DNA of 64,000 nucleotides from Acidovorax sp. RAC01. GTDB lineage: Bacteria > Pseudomonadota > Gammaproteobacteria > Burkholderiales > Burkholderiaceae_C. Shown one piece after another: positions 36,136-44,128 of this stretch (positions are counted from its first letter, which is position 1; each line of letters begins with the position of its first letter). A model generated the notes under the pieces. The model saw nothing but the letters and a program-made list of their open reading frames with translations. It searched no databases and was not told the origin of the DNA. The translations under genes were made by a program, and so were the position numbers. The DNA is taken from assembly GCF_001714725.1 (NCBI RefSeq), contig NZ_CP016447.1, forward strand, positions 2,123,001 through 2,187,000. Direction: 5' to 3'.

Positions 36136-36894
36136 TCAGTGGCCGGATTCAAGCCGGTCGGCATAAAAGGGGGGCAGGCCCGCCGCACGGATGCAGGCCG
36201 CTGCAGCGGCATGGTCGTACGGCACGCGGTGGAAGGTGACCTGGCGCGCGGTGTCGTCAAAAACGGCGTACATGGCACGCGCATCGCCATCGCGCGGCTG
36301 GCCCACCGAGCCGACGATGGCCAGCCACTGCCGGTGCGGTGGCACGGGCACGGCCACGCCGGGCTCGGGGGTAAAGCGCATGAGCTTGGCCGTGGGGGTC
36401 ATGAAATACAGCGCCTGGCCATGCACATGGCCGCTGAAAACATAGCGGATGGCCGGGTCCAGCGCCTGCGCGGCCGTCATGCTGCGCTCGGCCGCGCCGG
36501 AGTCTTCCACATAGCGCCACTGGGCGGGCATGTCGGCGCTGGCATGCACCAGCAGCGCGGCGTCGCCCACGCGCAGGGTCAGGGGCAGCGACTGTAAAAA
36601 CGCCACATGCCGGGGCTGGAGCTGGTCGTGCGTCCACTGCGCGCCCAGCGCCCCGCGGCTGGAGGCCGCCGGGGGCGGTGCCAGGGCCATGGCGTCGTGG
36701 TTGCCCAGCACCACCCAGGCGCCCTGGGCGGCCAGCGCCATGATGTCGTCAAGCACGGCAGCAGGCTCGCCGCCGTAGCCCACCAGGTCACCGAGCAGCG
36801 CAAACCGCTCGGCCCCCTGGCCGCGTGCGTGCTCCAGACAGGCCGCCAGGGCGGGGCGGTTGGCGTGGATGTCGGACAGCAGGGCGATCTTCAT
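36136..36894 (-). CDS. Calcineurin-like metallophosphoesterase
   Basis: A 252-residue protein with all metal-site motifs: DIHAN (8-12), GDLVGYGG (about 35-42), VVLGNHDAM (about 61-69), a His in LLVHASAD, and SGHVHGQ (about 153-159). It resembles YfcE/MJ0936-like phosphodiesterases. The substrate could be a nucleotide, a phosphoprotein or cyclic AMP. It is upstream of the kinase-USP gene on the same strand; if cotranscribed, it could act as the opposing phosphatase, but this is inference. The ATG at 36894 begins exactly at the MKIALLSDIHAN motif. Confidence 0.88.
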   Translation of the reverse strand: MKIALLSDIHANRPALAACLEHARGQGAERFALLGDLVGYGGEPAAVLDDIMALAAQGAWVVLGNHDAMALAPPPAASSRGALGAQWTHDQLQPRHVAFLQSLPLTLRVGDAALLVHASADMPAQWRYVEDSGAAERSMTAAQALDPAIRYVFSGHVHGQALYFMTPTAKLMRFTPEPGVAVPVPPHRQWLAIVGSVGQPRDGDARAMYAVFDDTARQVTFHRVPYDHAAAAACIRAAGLPPFYADRLESGH

Positions 36895-36967
36895 GGCGGA
36901 GCTTTCTGCCCACCATCATCCTCCCGGTGCCTGAACGCAGGCTTGCAGCCGCCACAGAGCTGTTCAA

Positions 36968-37035
36968 GGACGATTCCAAAGCAAAAACAGCCGCCAGCGC
37001 TTGATTGACAAGCACTGACAGCTATTGATTCAAGA
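36968..37035 (+). repeat. Family B dispersed repeat, copy 6
   Basis: Reads CCAAAGCAAAAACAGCCGCC, AGCGCTTGATTGACAAGC and CAGCTATTGATTCAAG. It sits in the gap between the metallophosphoesterase and ohr genes. Confidence 0.65.
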
Positions 37036-37083
37036 GCAAGCCGGGCTGGTTGCCGGCACCCTGGCCGGCAGCCCCGCCAGCAC

Positions 37084-37500
37084 TTACACCAGCGTGATCG
37101 TCACGTCGATGTTGCCGCGTGTGGCGTTGGAGTAGGGGCAGACCTGGTGGGCTGCGTCCACCAGCTTCTGGGCGGTGGCCTTGTCCATGCCGGGCAGACT
37201 GATGGCCAGGCGGGCGGCGATGCCGTACGCGTTCGGGATGGGGCCCAGGTCCACTTCGGCGGCGATGGACACGTCTTGCGGCACGGGGATGCCGATCTTG
37301 CCGCCCACGGCCTTCATCGCGCCGATGAAGCAGGCTGCATAGCCCGATGCGAACAGCTGCTCGGGGTTGGTGCCGGTGCCGGCGGTGCCGGGCGACGACA
37401 GCTTGACGTCCAGGCGGCCGTCGTCGGTCTTGGCGGCTCCATCGCGGCCACCGGTGACGTGGGCCTTGGCGGTGTACAGGACTTTTTCGAGTGTGGTCAT
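37084..37500 (-). CDS. ohr: Organic hydroperoxide resistance protein Ohr
   Basis: A 138-residue thiol peroxidase that reduces organic and fatty-acid hydroperoxides. The two catalytic cysteines are visible in [12 protein letters not shown] (about 56) and [13 protein letters not shown] (about 120), with the helper Arg in VTGGRDG (near 19). The protein starts [21 protein letters not shown] as Ohr proteins do. It is downstream of the repressor gene ohrR by 77 bp on the same strand. The double OhrR boxes lie upstream of ohrR, so induction by peroxide probably covers both genes. Confidence 0.95.
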   Translation of the reverse strand: MTTLEKVLYTAKAHVTGGRDGAAKTDDGRLDVKLSSPGTAGTGTNPEQLFASGYAACFIGAMKAVGGKIGIPVPQDVSIAAEVDLGPIPNAYGIAARLAISLPGMDKATAQKLVDAAHQVCPYSNATRGNIDVTITLV

Positions 37501-37577
37501 GGTGTCTTCCTTGGAGGTTGGTGCCCACAGGTGGGCGGGGAGGGAATCGGTATCAGTGCGGGGCAGGCAGGTTGCCG

Positions 37578-38039
37578 TCAACCCTGGTGGAGCTTGCCGC
37601 GCAAATCCTTGAGCTGGCCCGTGAGCGCCGCCAGTTCGGGCAGCGAGCACTGGCTGCTTTGCAGCACGCACTGCGGAATGATTTCGGCCCGGTCGCGCAG
37701 CGCGCGGCCATCGGCCGTGAGGGTGATGCGAACCCGGCGCTCGTCCTGCACATCGCGCAGGCGGGCGATCAGGCCCTGGGCTTCGAGCCGCTTGAGCAGC
37801 GGGGTGAGCGTGCCGGAGTCGAGGAACAGGCGCTCGCCCAGCTCGGAGACCATCAGGCCGTCCTGCTCCCACAGCACCAGCATCGCCAGGTACTGCGGGT
37901 AGGTCAGGCCGATGCTGTCGAGCAGGGGTTTGTATAACTTGGTCATGGCCAGCGAGGCCGAATACAGCGCAAAGCAGACCTGGTTGTCCAGCCGCAGGAG
38001 GGCGGGGCTGGGGGTCTGGGGGGTGGCGGGGCTGGACAT
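37578..38039 (-). CDS. ohrR: OhrR, MarR-family organic peroxide sensor repressor
   Basis: A 153-residue MarR-type winged-helix repressor. The reactive Cys is in [20 protein letters not shown] (about 22) as in all OhrR proteins, with the Tyr pair in the same helix region and [15 protein letters not shown] following. The DNA-binding part is [28 protein letters not shown], and the wing has [14 protein letters not shown]. Additional Cys residues near 125 and 133 could resolve the oxidised sensor (two-Cys type). Two perfect OhrR boxes 18 and 33 bases upstream of the ATG at 38039 indicate autoregulation with ohr. Confidence 0.94.
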   Translation of the reverse strand: MSSPATPQTPSPALLRLDNQVCFALYSASLAMTKLYKPLLDSIGLTYPQYLAMLVLWEQDGLMVSELGERLFLDSGTLTPLLKRLEAQGLIARLRDVQDERRVRITLTADGRALRDRAEIIPQCVLQSSQCSLPELAALTGQLKDLRGKLHQG

Positions 38040-38056
38040 GGGTGCGATTGTGCGGC

Positions 38057-38084
38057 GCAATTAAATTGTGTGCAATTGAATTGT
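38057..38084. promoter_or_regulatory. Tandem OhrR operator boxes
   Basis: GCAATT-A-AATTGT (38057-38069) and GCAATT-G-AATTGT (38072-38084) are two copies of the OhrR box, 15 bp apart centre to centre, immediately upstream of ohrR. Confidence 0.85.
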
Positions 38085-38190
38085 GTAAATCCTTGTGGCG
38101 CGGACGGTTAACGGGAGGGGGTGCGCACCCAGGCGCCGCAGGTGTTATGCGCGCGCCACGACAGAAGGCGTGCCCTGTCGCCCCAGACCT

Positions 38191-39009
38191 CTACCGCCCG
38201 CTGAACCGCGCCGGCCGCCGCTCCACAAACGCGCGCACACCCTCGGCGGCGTCCTCGCTGTGGGCCAGCGTCTTCTGCACTGGGATGAACTCGGCCACCG
38301 CGGCCGCTTGCCCCTGTTCGATGGCCTTGAGCACGTTGAGCCGTGTGGCCACCACGGCCAGCGGTGCCTGGGCTTCGATGCGCTGGGCAATCTGCAGTGC
38401 TGCATCCAGCTCCTGGCCTGCGGGCACCACCTTCTGCACAAAGTTCAGGCGGTACGCCTCGGCGCTGCCAAACTCATCGGCAGTCAGCAAATGCAGCAGC
38501 GCATTGCCTGTGCCCGCCCGCTCGGCCATGCGCAGCGTGGCACCGCCCGTGGCCATGATGCCGCGCTGCACTTCCATCTGCGAAAAACGGCAGTTGTCGG
38601 CCGCTACCACGATGTCGGCACCCAGCATCAGCTCGATGCCCACCGTAAAGCAGATGCCCTTGACCGCCACCACCATGGGCTTGGTGCGGCGCCGGTAGCC
38701 CGGCAGGCCGTAGTCATGCGGCTCCACCAGCCCTTCGGGAATGGCTTTCTCGCCGCGCTGCATGTAGGCACTCACGGCGGGCAGGTCGAGCCCCGCCGTG
38801 AAGTGGTCGCCAAACGCGTGCAGCACACCCACGCGCAGGGCAGGCTCGTCATCCAGCCGGGTGTAGGCCTCGGCCAGCTGGCGGAACATGGGCGGCGTCC
38901 ACCCATTGCGCTTGGCCGGTCGGTTGATGCCGATCAGCAGCACATGGCCGATGACCTGGGTGTCGATGCGGCCTTCGGGCGGGGGGGTGGTGGGGGTGAG
39001 GGTGGGCAT
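38191..39009 (-). CDS. Enoyl-CoA hydratase/isomerase family (crotonase) protein
   Basis: A 272-residue crotonase-fold protein. The oxyanion hole is formed by HFTAGLDLPAV (about 68-78) and KGICFTVGIELMLGADIVVAA (about 115-135). Both Glu positions of enoyl-CoA hydratase are kept: one in GIELML and one in RFSQMEVQRGIM. It would hydrate a trans-2-enoyl-CoA or catalyse a related reaction. It is followed on the same strand only by ohrR, 152 bp away, so it is likely a separate unit. The first 15 residues are Thr/Pro-rich. Substrate is unknown. Confidence 0.87.
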   Translation of the reverse strand: MPTLTPTTPPPEGRIDTQVIGHVLLIGINRPAKRNGWTPPMFRQLAEAYTRLDDEPALRVGVLHAFGDHFTAGLDLPAVSAYMQRGEKAIPEGLVEPHDYGLPGYRRRTKPMVVAVKGICFTVGIELMLGADIVVAADNCRFSQMEVQRGIMATGGATLRMAERAGTGNALLHLLTADEFGSAEAYRLNFVQKVVPAGQELDAALQIAQRIEAQAPLAVVATRLNVLKAIEQGQAAAVAEFIPVQKTLAHSEDAAEGVRAFVERRPARFSGR

Positions 39010-39119
39010 GGTGTGTCTCCTTGCCCAACATTGAAAACGCTTGGCGCGCCGGGTGCCGTCCCAGCCGGGACACTGCGCTGCAGCTCAGGAGATTCGTCGC
39101 GCCGACGGCCTGCGAAACC

Positions 39120-39239
39120 GGCGCGGCACGACGCCAGCGCCCCCGCGCAAGGGCCGCCACGACATGTGAATGTCGTCTTCACTCCGTGCGCCGGGGTGCG
39201 TCCCCCTTGGGGGGATGGCGCGAAGCGACTCAGGGGGGC
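39120..39239 (-). repeat. Family A stop-codon-linked repeat, copy 3
   Basis: On the minus strand it follows the stop of the hydroxybutyryl-CoA dehydrogenase gene within two bases: CCCCCCTGAGTCGCTTCGCG, a CCCCCC/GGGGG stem, an extra CGACAT/ATGTCG hairpin, and GGCGGCCCTTGCGCGG. Same orientation as the upstream gene. Confidence 0.8.
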
Positions 39240-39240
39240 T

Positions 39241-40089
39241 TCAATACCTATACACGCCCTGACCTGTCTTGCGCCCCAGCCGGCCCGCAGCCACCATTTC
39301 CTTTAGCAGCGGGCAGGGGCGGTATTTGCTGTCGCCAAACTCGGTCAGGTACACGTCCATCACGGCCAGGCACACATCCAGGCCAATCATGTCCGCCAGC
39401 GCCAGCGGGCCGATGGGCTGGTTGCAGCCCAGCTTCATACCGGCGTCGATGTCCTCGGGGGTGGCCAGGCCCTCGGCCAGCACGAAGAAGGCCTCATTGA
39501 TCATGGGCACCAGGATACGGTTGACCACGAAGCCGGGCGCGTTCTTCACGGTGATCGGGCTCTTGCCCAGGGCTTCGGCCAGGGCCTTCACGGCGTCGTG
39601 CGTGGCGTCGCTGGTCTGCAGGCCACGGATGATTTCCACCAGCGCCATCATGGGCACGGGGTTGAAGAAGTGCATGCCGATGAAGCGGTCGGCGCGGCTG
39701 GTGGCGGCGGCCAGCTTGGTGATGGAGATCGACGAGGTGTTGGACGCGATGATCACCTCGGGCGGCACGATGGCGTCGATCTGCTTGACGATCTTGACCT
39801 TGAGTTCGTAGTTCTCGGTGGCGGCCTCGATCACGAGCTGTGCGGCCTTGAGGTCGTCGTAGCTGGTGGAGGTCTTGATGCGCGCCAGGGCGGCGTCCTT
39901 GTCGGCGGCGCTGATCTTTTCCTTCTTGATCAGGCGGTCCAGGCTGCCGGCCACGGTGGCCAGGCCTTTTTGCACTGCAGCATCGGAGATGTCCACCATC
40001 ACCACGTGGATGCCCGACACCGCGCACGCCTGCGCAATGCCGTTGCCCATGGTGCCCGCGCCGATGATGCCAACCGTTTGAATCGTCAT
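39241..40089 (-). CDS. 3-hydroxybutyryl-CoA dehydrogenase
   Basis: A 282-residue NAD(P)-dependent enzyme interconverting 3-hydroxyacyl-CoA and acetoacetyl-CoA. The nucleotide loop is VGIIGAGTMGNGIA (about 6-19), catalytic His in FIGMHFFNPVPMM (about 138), Ser/Asn in SNTSSISIT and Glu in ENYELKVKIV. The C-terminal domain holds APGFVVNRILVPMINEAF and the CoA-binding tail AAGRLGRKTGQGVY. Length and motifs fit HbdH/PaaH-like enzymes of short-chain acyl-CoA or aromatic-CoA pathways. It is divergent from a GMC oxidoreductase gene, with a TetR-like palindrome between. A family A repeat follows its stop codon. Confidence 0.93.
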   Translation of the reverse strand: MTIQTVGIIGAGTMGNGIAQACAVSGIHVVMVDISDAAVQKGLATVAGSLDRLIKKEKISAADKDAALARIKTSTSYDDLKAAQLVIEAATENYELKVKIVKQIDAIVPPEVIIASNTSSISITKLAAATSRADRFIGMHFFNPVPMMALVEIIRGLQTSDATHDAVKALAEALGKSPITVKNAPGFVVNRILVPMINEAFFVLAEGLATPEDIDAGMKLGCNQPIGPLALADMIGLDVCLAVMDVYLTEFGDSKYRPCPLLKEMVAAGRLGRKTGQGVYRY

Positions 40090-40137
40090 ATAGAGAGCTC
40101 TCTTCAAAGTGAAACAGACGGGCAGGATGGTAAAGCG

Positions 40138-40157
40138 AATCGAACGCCCGTTCGGTT
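40138..40157. promoter_or_regulatory. Palindrome AATCGAACGCCCGTTCGGTT, candidate TetR-type operator
   Basis: A 20-bp site with eight of ten base pairs symmetric (core CGAACG/CGTTCG), lying midway between the divergent dehydrogenase and GMC genes. The CGAAC-N-GTTCG pattern is common for TetR-family acyl-CoA repressors. No TetR gene is in the window. Confidence 0.5.
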
Positions 40158-40219
40158 ATGGTGCCCCGACACTGCCACCACAGGCGACATAACAGGCAAG
40201 ACAACAGGGGATAAAAAGC

Positions 40220-41809
40220 ATGTTCGACTACATCGTGATCGGCGGCGGCTCGGCCGGCTCCGTGCTGGCAGGGCGCCTGACGGAAGACCCGACCGTGCGT
40301 GTGTGCCTGCTCGAAGCCGGCCCGGCCGACAGCAGCGTGTTCATCCACTGCCCGGCAGGGCTGGCGGTGATGGCCAAGTTCGAGCTCAACGGCTGGGGGC
40401 AGAACACCACGCCGCAGCCTGCGCTGAACAACCGGCGGGGCTTTCAGCCGCGGGGCAAGGTGCTGGGTGGCTCCAGCTCCATCAACGCCATGGTCTACAT
40501 CCGCGGCCAGCATGCCGACTACGACCACTGGGCCGCCCAGGGCAACCCCGGCTGGGGCTGGGACGACGTCAAGCCGTACTTCCTGCGTGCCGAGAACAAC
40601 GAGCGCGGCGCCGATGCCTGGCACGGCCAGGGCGGGCCGTTCAACGTGGCCGACCTGCGCTCGCCCAACCGCTTCAGCCACCTGTTTGCCAAGGCGGGCG
40701 TGCAGGCAGGCCACCCACACAACGACGATTTCAACGGCGCCACGCAGGAAGGCGTGGGCCTGTACCAGGTCACCCACAAGAACGGCGAGCGCCACAGTGC
40801 GGCCAAGGGCTACCTCACGCCGCACCTGGGCCGGCCCAACCTGCAGGTGATTACCGGCGCGCGCGCGACGCGCATCCTGTTCGAGGGCCGCCGCGCAGTG
40901 GGCGTGGAATACCGCCAGGGCGGCCGCGTGCAGCAGGTGAAGGCGCGGCGCGAGGTGCTGCTCAGCGCGGGCGCGCTGCTGTCGCCGCAGCTGCTGATGC
41001 TGTCGGGCATCGGCCCCGGCGCACACCTGCAGCAAATCGGCATTCCGGTCATGCACAACCTGCCCGGAGTGGGCGCAAACCTGCACGACCACCCCGACGT
41101 GGTGCAGGTGCTGGACGCCCCCAACCTGAAGGATCTGTTTGGCCTGTCGCTGGCGGGCATGGTGAGCGCGCTGCGCGGCATGGCCGAGTGGCGCAGGCAG
41201 CGCACGGGGCTGCTGACCACCAACTTTGCCGAGGCCGGCGGTTTCATCAAGAGCACGCCCGGCGAGCCGGTGCCCGACCTGCAACTGCACTTCGTGATCG
41301 GCAAGCTGGTGGACCATGGCCGCAAGACCGTGTTCGGCCATGGCTACTCGGGCCATGTATGCCTGCTGCAGCCCAAGAGCCGCGGCAGCGTGACGCTGGC
41401 CAGCAGCGACCCCATGGCACTGCCGCTGGTAGACCCGAACTTCCTGGCCGACGAGGACGACATGCGGCGCATGGTGCAGGGCTTCAAACGCCTGCGCGAG
41501 ATCCTGGCGCAACCTGCGCTGGCGCAGTTCGGCGCCAGGGAGCTGCCCGCCACGGCAGGGGCGCAGACCGACGCCGAGATCGAGGCGGTGATCCGCCAGT
41601 ACGCCGACACCATCTACCACCCGGTGGGCAGCTGCCGCATGGGGCCGGGGCCGCTGGATGTGGTGGATGCCGACCTGCGCGTGCACGGCCTGGATGGCCT
41701 GCGCGTGGTGGACGCGTCCGTGATGCCGCGCATCGTGAGCGGCAACACCAACGCGCCCACGGTCATGATTGCCGAGAAGGCGGTGGACCTGCTGCGCGCA
41801 GCCGCCTGA
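40220..41809 (+). CDS. GMC-family FAD oxidoreductase (choline/alcohol dehydrogenase-like)
   Basis: A 529-residue flavoprotein. The FAD loop is DYIVIGGGSAGSVLAGRL (3-20), the GMC signature is GKVLGGSSSINAMVYIRG (about 80-97), the second signature is near GALLSPQLLMLSGIGPG, and the C terminus contains HPVGSCRMGPG and the closing NTNAPTVMIAEKAVDLL. Such enzymes oxidise alcohols or choline using FAD; choline specificity (BetA) is not shown because no betB or betI is near. It shares an intergenic operator-like site with the divergent hydroxybutyryl-CoA dehydrogenase gene. It is a single gene, followed by a family B repeat. Confidence 0.9.
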   Translation: MFDYIVIGGGSAGSVLAGRLTEDPTVRVCLLEAGPADSSVFIHCPAGLAVMAKFELNGWGQNTTPQPALNNRRGFQPRGKVLGGSSSINAMVYIRGQHADYDHWAAQGNPGWGWDDVKPYFLRAENNERGADAWHGQGGPFNVADLRSPNRFSHLFAKAGVQAGHPHNDDFNGATQEGVGLYQVTHKNGERHSAAKGYLTPHLGRPNLQVITGARATRILFEGRRAVGVEYRQGGRVQQVKARREVLLSAGALLSPQLLMLSGIGPGAHLQQIGIPVMHNLPGVGANLHDHPDVVQVLDAPNLKDLFGLSLAGMVSALRGMAEWRRQRTGLLTTNFAEAGGFIKSTPGEPVPDLQLHFVIGKLVDHGRKTVFGHGYSGHVCLLQPKSRGSVTLASSDPMALPLVDPNFLADEDDMRRMVQGFKRLREILAQPALAQFGARELPATAGAQTDAEIEAVIRQYADTIYHPVGSCRMGPGPLDVVDADLRVHGLDGLRVVDASVMPRIVSGNTNAPTVMIAEKAVDLLRAAA

Positions 41810-41837
41810 ACGCGACCCGGCGACCCGCCGGAGGGCA

Positions 41838-41907
41838 GATTTCAGGCCTTTTAGGCCGTTAGCGCTTGTTCTGGTAAAATTTATTGCTATATAAGTAATA
41901 GCAAATG
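41838..41907 (+). repeat. Family B dispersed repeat, copy 7
   Basis: Reads TTTTAGGCCGTTAGCGCTTG, then TTTATTGCTATATAAGTAATAGCAAA. It lies between the convergent GMC and ABC-2 permease genes. Confidence 0.75.
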
Positions 41908-41920
41908 GGCGGGTGATCCC

Positions 41921-42760
41921 TCAACCGCGAAACCGCCGCCGCGTCAGTGCCAGCGCCACCCAGAAGGCCACCACGGTGGTCACCACCAGCACCGCGCCGT
42001 GGCGCAGCGGCTCGTCGGGCCAGCGGTCCATGAACAGCGGGCGCACCAACTCGACGGCGTTGGTCAGCGGCAGCCAGTCGGAGATGGCGCGCACCACGGG
42101 CGGCAGCTGCTCGCGCGGGAAGAACACGCCCGAGAGGAACATCATGGGCGTGAGCACCAGCGTGAAGTAGTACGTGAAGAAGTCGTACCCCTTGGCCAGC
42201 GCGTTGAAGATGAGCGCAATGCTGGAGAACATGATCCCCACGAACAGCAGCACCGGCCACGCCACGAGCAGCTTGGGGCTGTGGCTGATGCCCAAGGCGA
42301 GCATCACGCCCAGAATGGCCGTCACGGTGAACAGCGCCTTGAAGGCGGCCCACAGCATCTCGGCCAGCACCACATCATCGAGCCGCACAGGCGCGTTCAT
42401 GATGCCGTCCCACGTTTTCTGCACATGCATGCGCGAAAACGCCGAGTACAGCGCCTCAAAACTCGCTGCGTTCATGGCGCTCATGCAGATCGAGCCGCTG
42501 GCCAGGAACAGGATGTAGGGCACCGGTGTGCCCTGCACCGTGATCTGCCCCACCAGCGCCCCCATGCCATAGCCAAAGGCCACCAGCCACATCAGCGGCT
42601 CGGCGATGTTGCCCACCAGGCTGGGAATGGCCAGCTTGCGCCACACCAGCAGGTTGCGCAGGAACACCGGCCAAAAGCGGGTGGAAAGGCTGGGCGCGCG
42701 CCACACAGACTCTGGCGCGGGGGCGGCGGCGTGTGCCGCGGTTTCGGAAGAGGCTTGCAT
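41921..42760 (-). CDS. ABC-2 type transporter permease (NodJ-like)
   Basis: A 279-residue inner-membrane protein with about six spans. It shows the NodJ/ABC-2 permease pattern: VFLRNLLVWRKLAIPSLVGNIAEPLMWLVAFGYGMG at the first span (split over residues 32-67), then FEALYSAFSRMHVQKTWDGIMNAPV, FALxKGYDFFTYYFTLVLTPMMFLSGVFFP-like end region and DWLPLTNAVELVRPLF. ABC-2 exporters need an ATPase; the only fitting one in the window is the NodI-like gene at 51679, on the same strand 9 kb upstream. The substrate is unknown. The ATG at 42760 is followed by an Ala/Pro-rich cytoplasmic lead. A 13-bp tandem repeat lies directly upstream. Confidence 0.85.
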   Translation of the reverse strand: MQASSETAAHAAAPAPESVWRAPSLSTRFWPVFLRNLLVWRKLAIPSLVGNIAEPLMWLVAFGYGMGALVGQITVQGTPVPYILFLASGSICMSAMNAASFEALYSAFSRMHVQKTWDGIMNAPVRLDDVVLAEMLWAAFKALFTVTAILGVMLALGISHSPKLLVAWPVLLFVGIMFSSIALIFNALAKGYDFFTYYFTLVLTPMMFLSGVFFPREQLPPVVRAISDWLPLTNAVELVRPLFMDRWPDEPLRHGAVLVVTTVVAFWVALALTRRRFRG

Positions 42761-42766
42761 GGGGCT

Positions 42767-42857
42767 ATTGTGCGACCTGTGCTTGCGACCTGGACTTGCG
42801 ACGTGCACTTGCGACGTGCACTTGCGACGTGCACTTGCGACGTGCACTTGCGACGTG
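42767..42857 (+). repeat. 13-bp tandem repeat (about 7 units) between divergent genes
   Basis: The unit CACTTGCGACGTG is perfect in four copies (42806-42857), one base different in the copy at 42793-42805, and decayed in two copies before that. It fills most of the 150-bp gap between the ABC-2 permease and histidine-kinase genes, where both promoters must lie. Confidence 0.88.
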
Positions 42858-42910
42858 CGCATGTCGCACTTTGTGCGGAGTGCAGGCACGGCCATTGCTT
42901 GCAGCACCCC

Positions 42911-44128
42911 ATGCCTGCCAACGTTCTTCATCTCCCCGCCGGCCAGGGCGCGCTCACCGGGCTGTGGCAGCACCGTCTGGGGCTCATGCTTGAATCCACT
43001 GGCGAAGGCGTGTTTGGCGTGGACCTGGCGGGCAACTGCGTGTTCATCAACCGGGCGGGCGCGCAGATGATCGGCTTTGCGGCCGACGAGGTGATGGGCC
43101 GCAACATGCATGCGCTCACCCACCACTCGCACGCCAACGGCAGCCCCTATGCCGACAGCGACTGCCCCATCTTCAACGCCTTTCGCAACGGGCTGCCCTG
43201 CCGTGTCGATACCGAGGTGTTCTGGCGGCGCGATGGCTCGTCTTTTGCGGTCGAGTATTCCAGCCACCCCATCGTCGAGGGCGACACCGTGCATGGCGCC
43301 GTCATCACGTTTGTGGACATCACCGGCCGCAAGCAGGCCGCCGATGCGCTGCAGCGCGCCCACGACGACCTGGCCCGCGCCAACGACGAGCTGGAGCAGC
43401 GTGTGGCCCGGCGCACGGCAGAGCTCTCCAGCGCGCTGGCTCAGCTGCGCGAGCTGTCCGCGTACTCCGAGCAGGTGCGCGAAGAAGAGCGCACCCGCAT
43501 CGCCCGCGAGGTGCACGACGAGCTGGGCAGCCTGCTGGTGGCCCTGAAGATGGACGTGAACTGGCTGCACAAGCGCCTGGGCGAGCAGGAGGGCCGCAGC
43601 GCCGAGGCCGCAGGCGACATGCGCACGCAGATGCGCTGCAAGTGCCAGAACATGAGCCGCCTGATCGAGAACGCTGTGGACAACGTGGGCCGCATCATCA
43701 CAGACCTGCGCCCCAGCATCCTCGACCACCAGGGCCTGTGGGCCGCGCTGGAGTGGCAGGCGCAGGAGTTCGTGCAGTCGGCCGAGCTGCAGCTGGCCTG
43801 GCGCATGGACGTGCCTGCCGACCTGCAGCTGCCCGAGCCCGCCGCCATGGCCGTGTTCCGCATCTTCCAGGAGATGCTGAGCAACGTGGGCCGGCATGCG
43901 CAGGCCAGCGCCATCGACATCACCATCTACGCCCAGCCCGACCTGCTGGAGCTGCGCGTGCAGGACAACGGCGTGGGCGCCACGCGGCAGGCGCTGGAGG
44001 CGCCCACGGCCTACGGCGTGATGGGCATGCGCGAGCGGGCGCGGCAGCTCGGCGGCGAGCTGCACATCCACAGCGAGCCCGGCCGCGGCTCGTGCCTGCG
44101 CCTGCTGATCCCGCGAGAGCTGGCATGA
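42911..44128 (+). CDS. PAS-domain sensor histidine kinase (NarX/HisKA_3 type)
   Basis: A 405-residue soluble-looking kinase. A PAS domain (about 22-140; LESTGEGVFGVDLAGNCVFINRAG) is followed by a coiled coil (about 142-185) and the HisKA_3 core with phospho-His in TRIAREVHDELGSLLVALKMD (about 200). An HATPase domain with LSNVGRHAQA, VQDNGVG and GVMGMRERARQLGG completes it. There is no membrane span, so a cytoplasmic signal is likely. Its stop overlaps the start of the response regulator gene (ATGA), so the two form a pair. The short PAS region could bind haem or a small molecule, but no defining residue can be named. Confidence 0.92.
   Translation: MPANVLHLPAGQGALTGLWQHRLGLMLESTGEGVFGVDLAGNCVFINRAGAQMIGFAADEVMGRNMHALTHHSHANGSPYADSDCPIFNAFRNGLPCRVDTEVFWRRDGSSFAVEYSSHPIVEGDTVHGAVITFVDITGRKQAADALQRAHDDLARANDELEQRVARRTAELSSALAQLRELSAYSEQVREEERTRIAREVHDELGSLLVALKMDVNWLHKRLGEQEGRSAEAAGDMRTQMRCKCQNMSRLIENAVDNVGRIITDLRPSILDHQGLWAALEWQAQEFVQSAELQLAWRMDVPADLQLPEPAAMAVFRIFQEMLSNVGRHAQASAIDITIYAQPDLLELRVQDNGVGATRQALEAPTAYGVMGMRERARQLGGELHIHSEPGRGSCLRLLIPRELA

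Noticed and set aside
39494..41686. Long minus-strand open frame of 730 codons opposite the GMC oxidoreductase gene
   Set aside because: It is antisense to a clear GMC enzyme, is His/Gln/Arg/Val-rich without any family motif, and reflects codon bias of the opposite strand.
42767..42857. CRISPR-like array
   Set aside because: The 13-bp units are directly adjacent with no unique spacers, and no cas genes are present.
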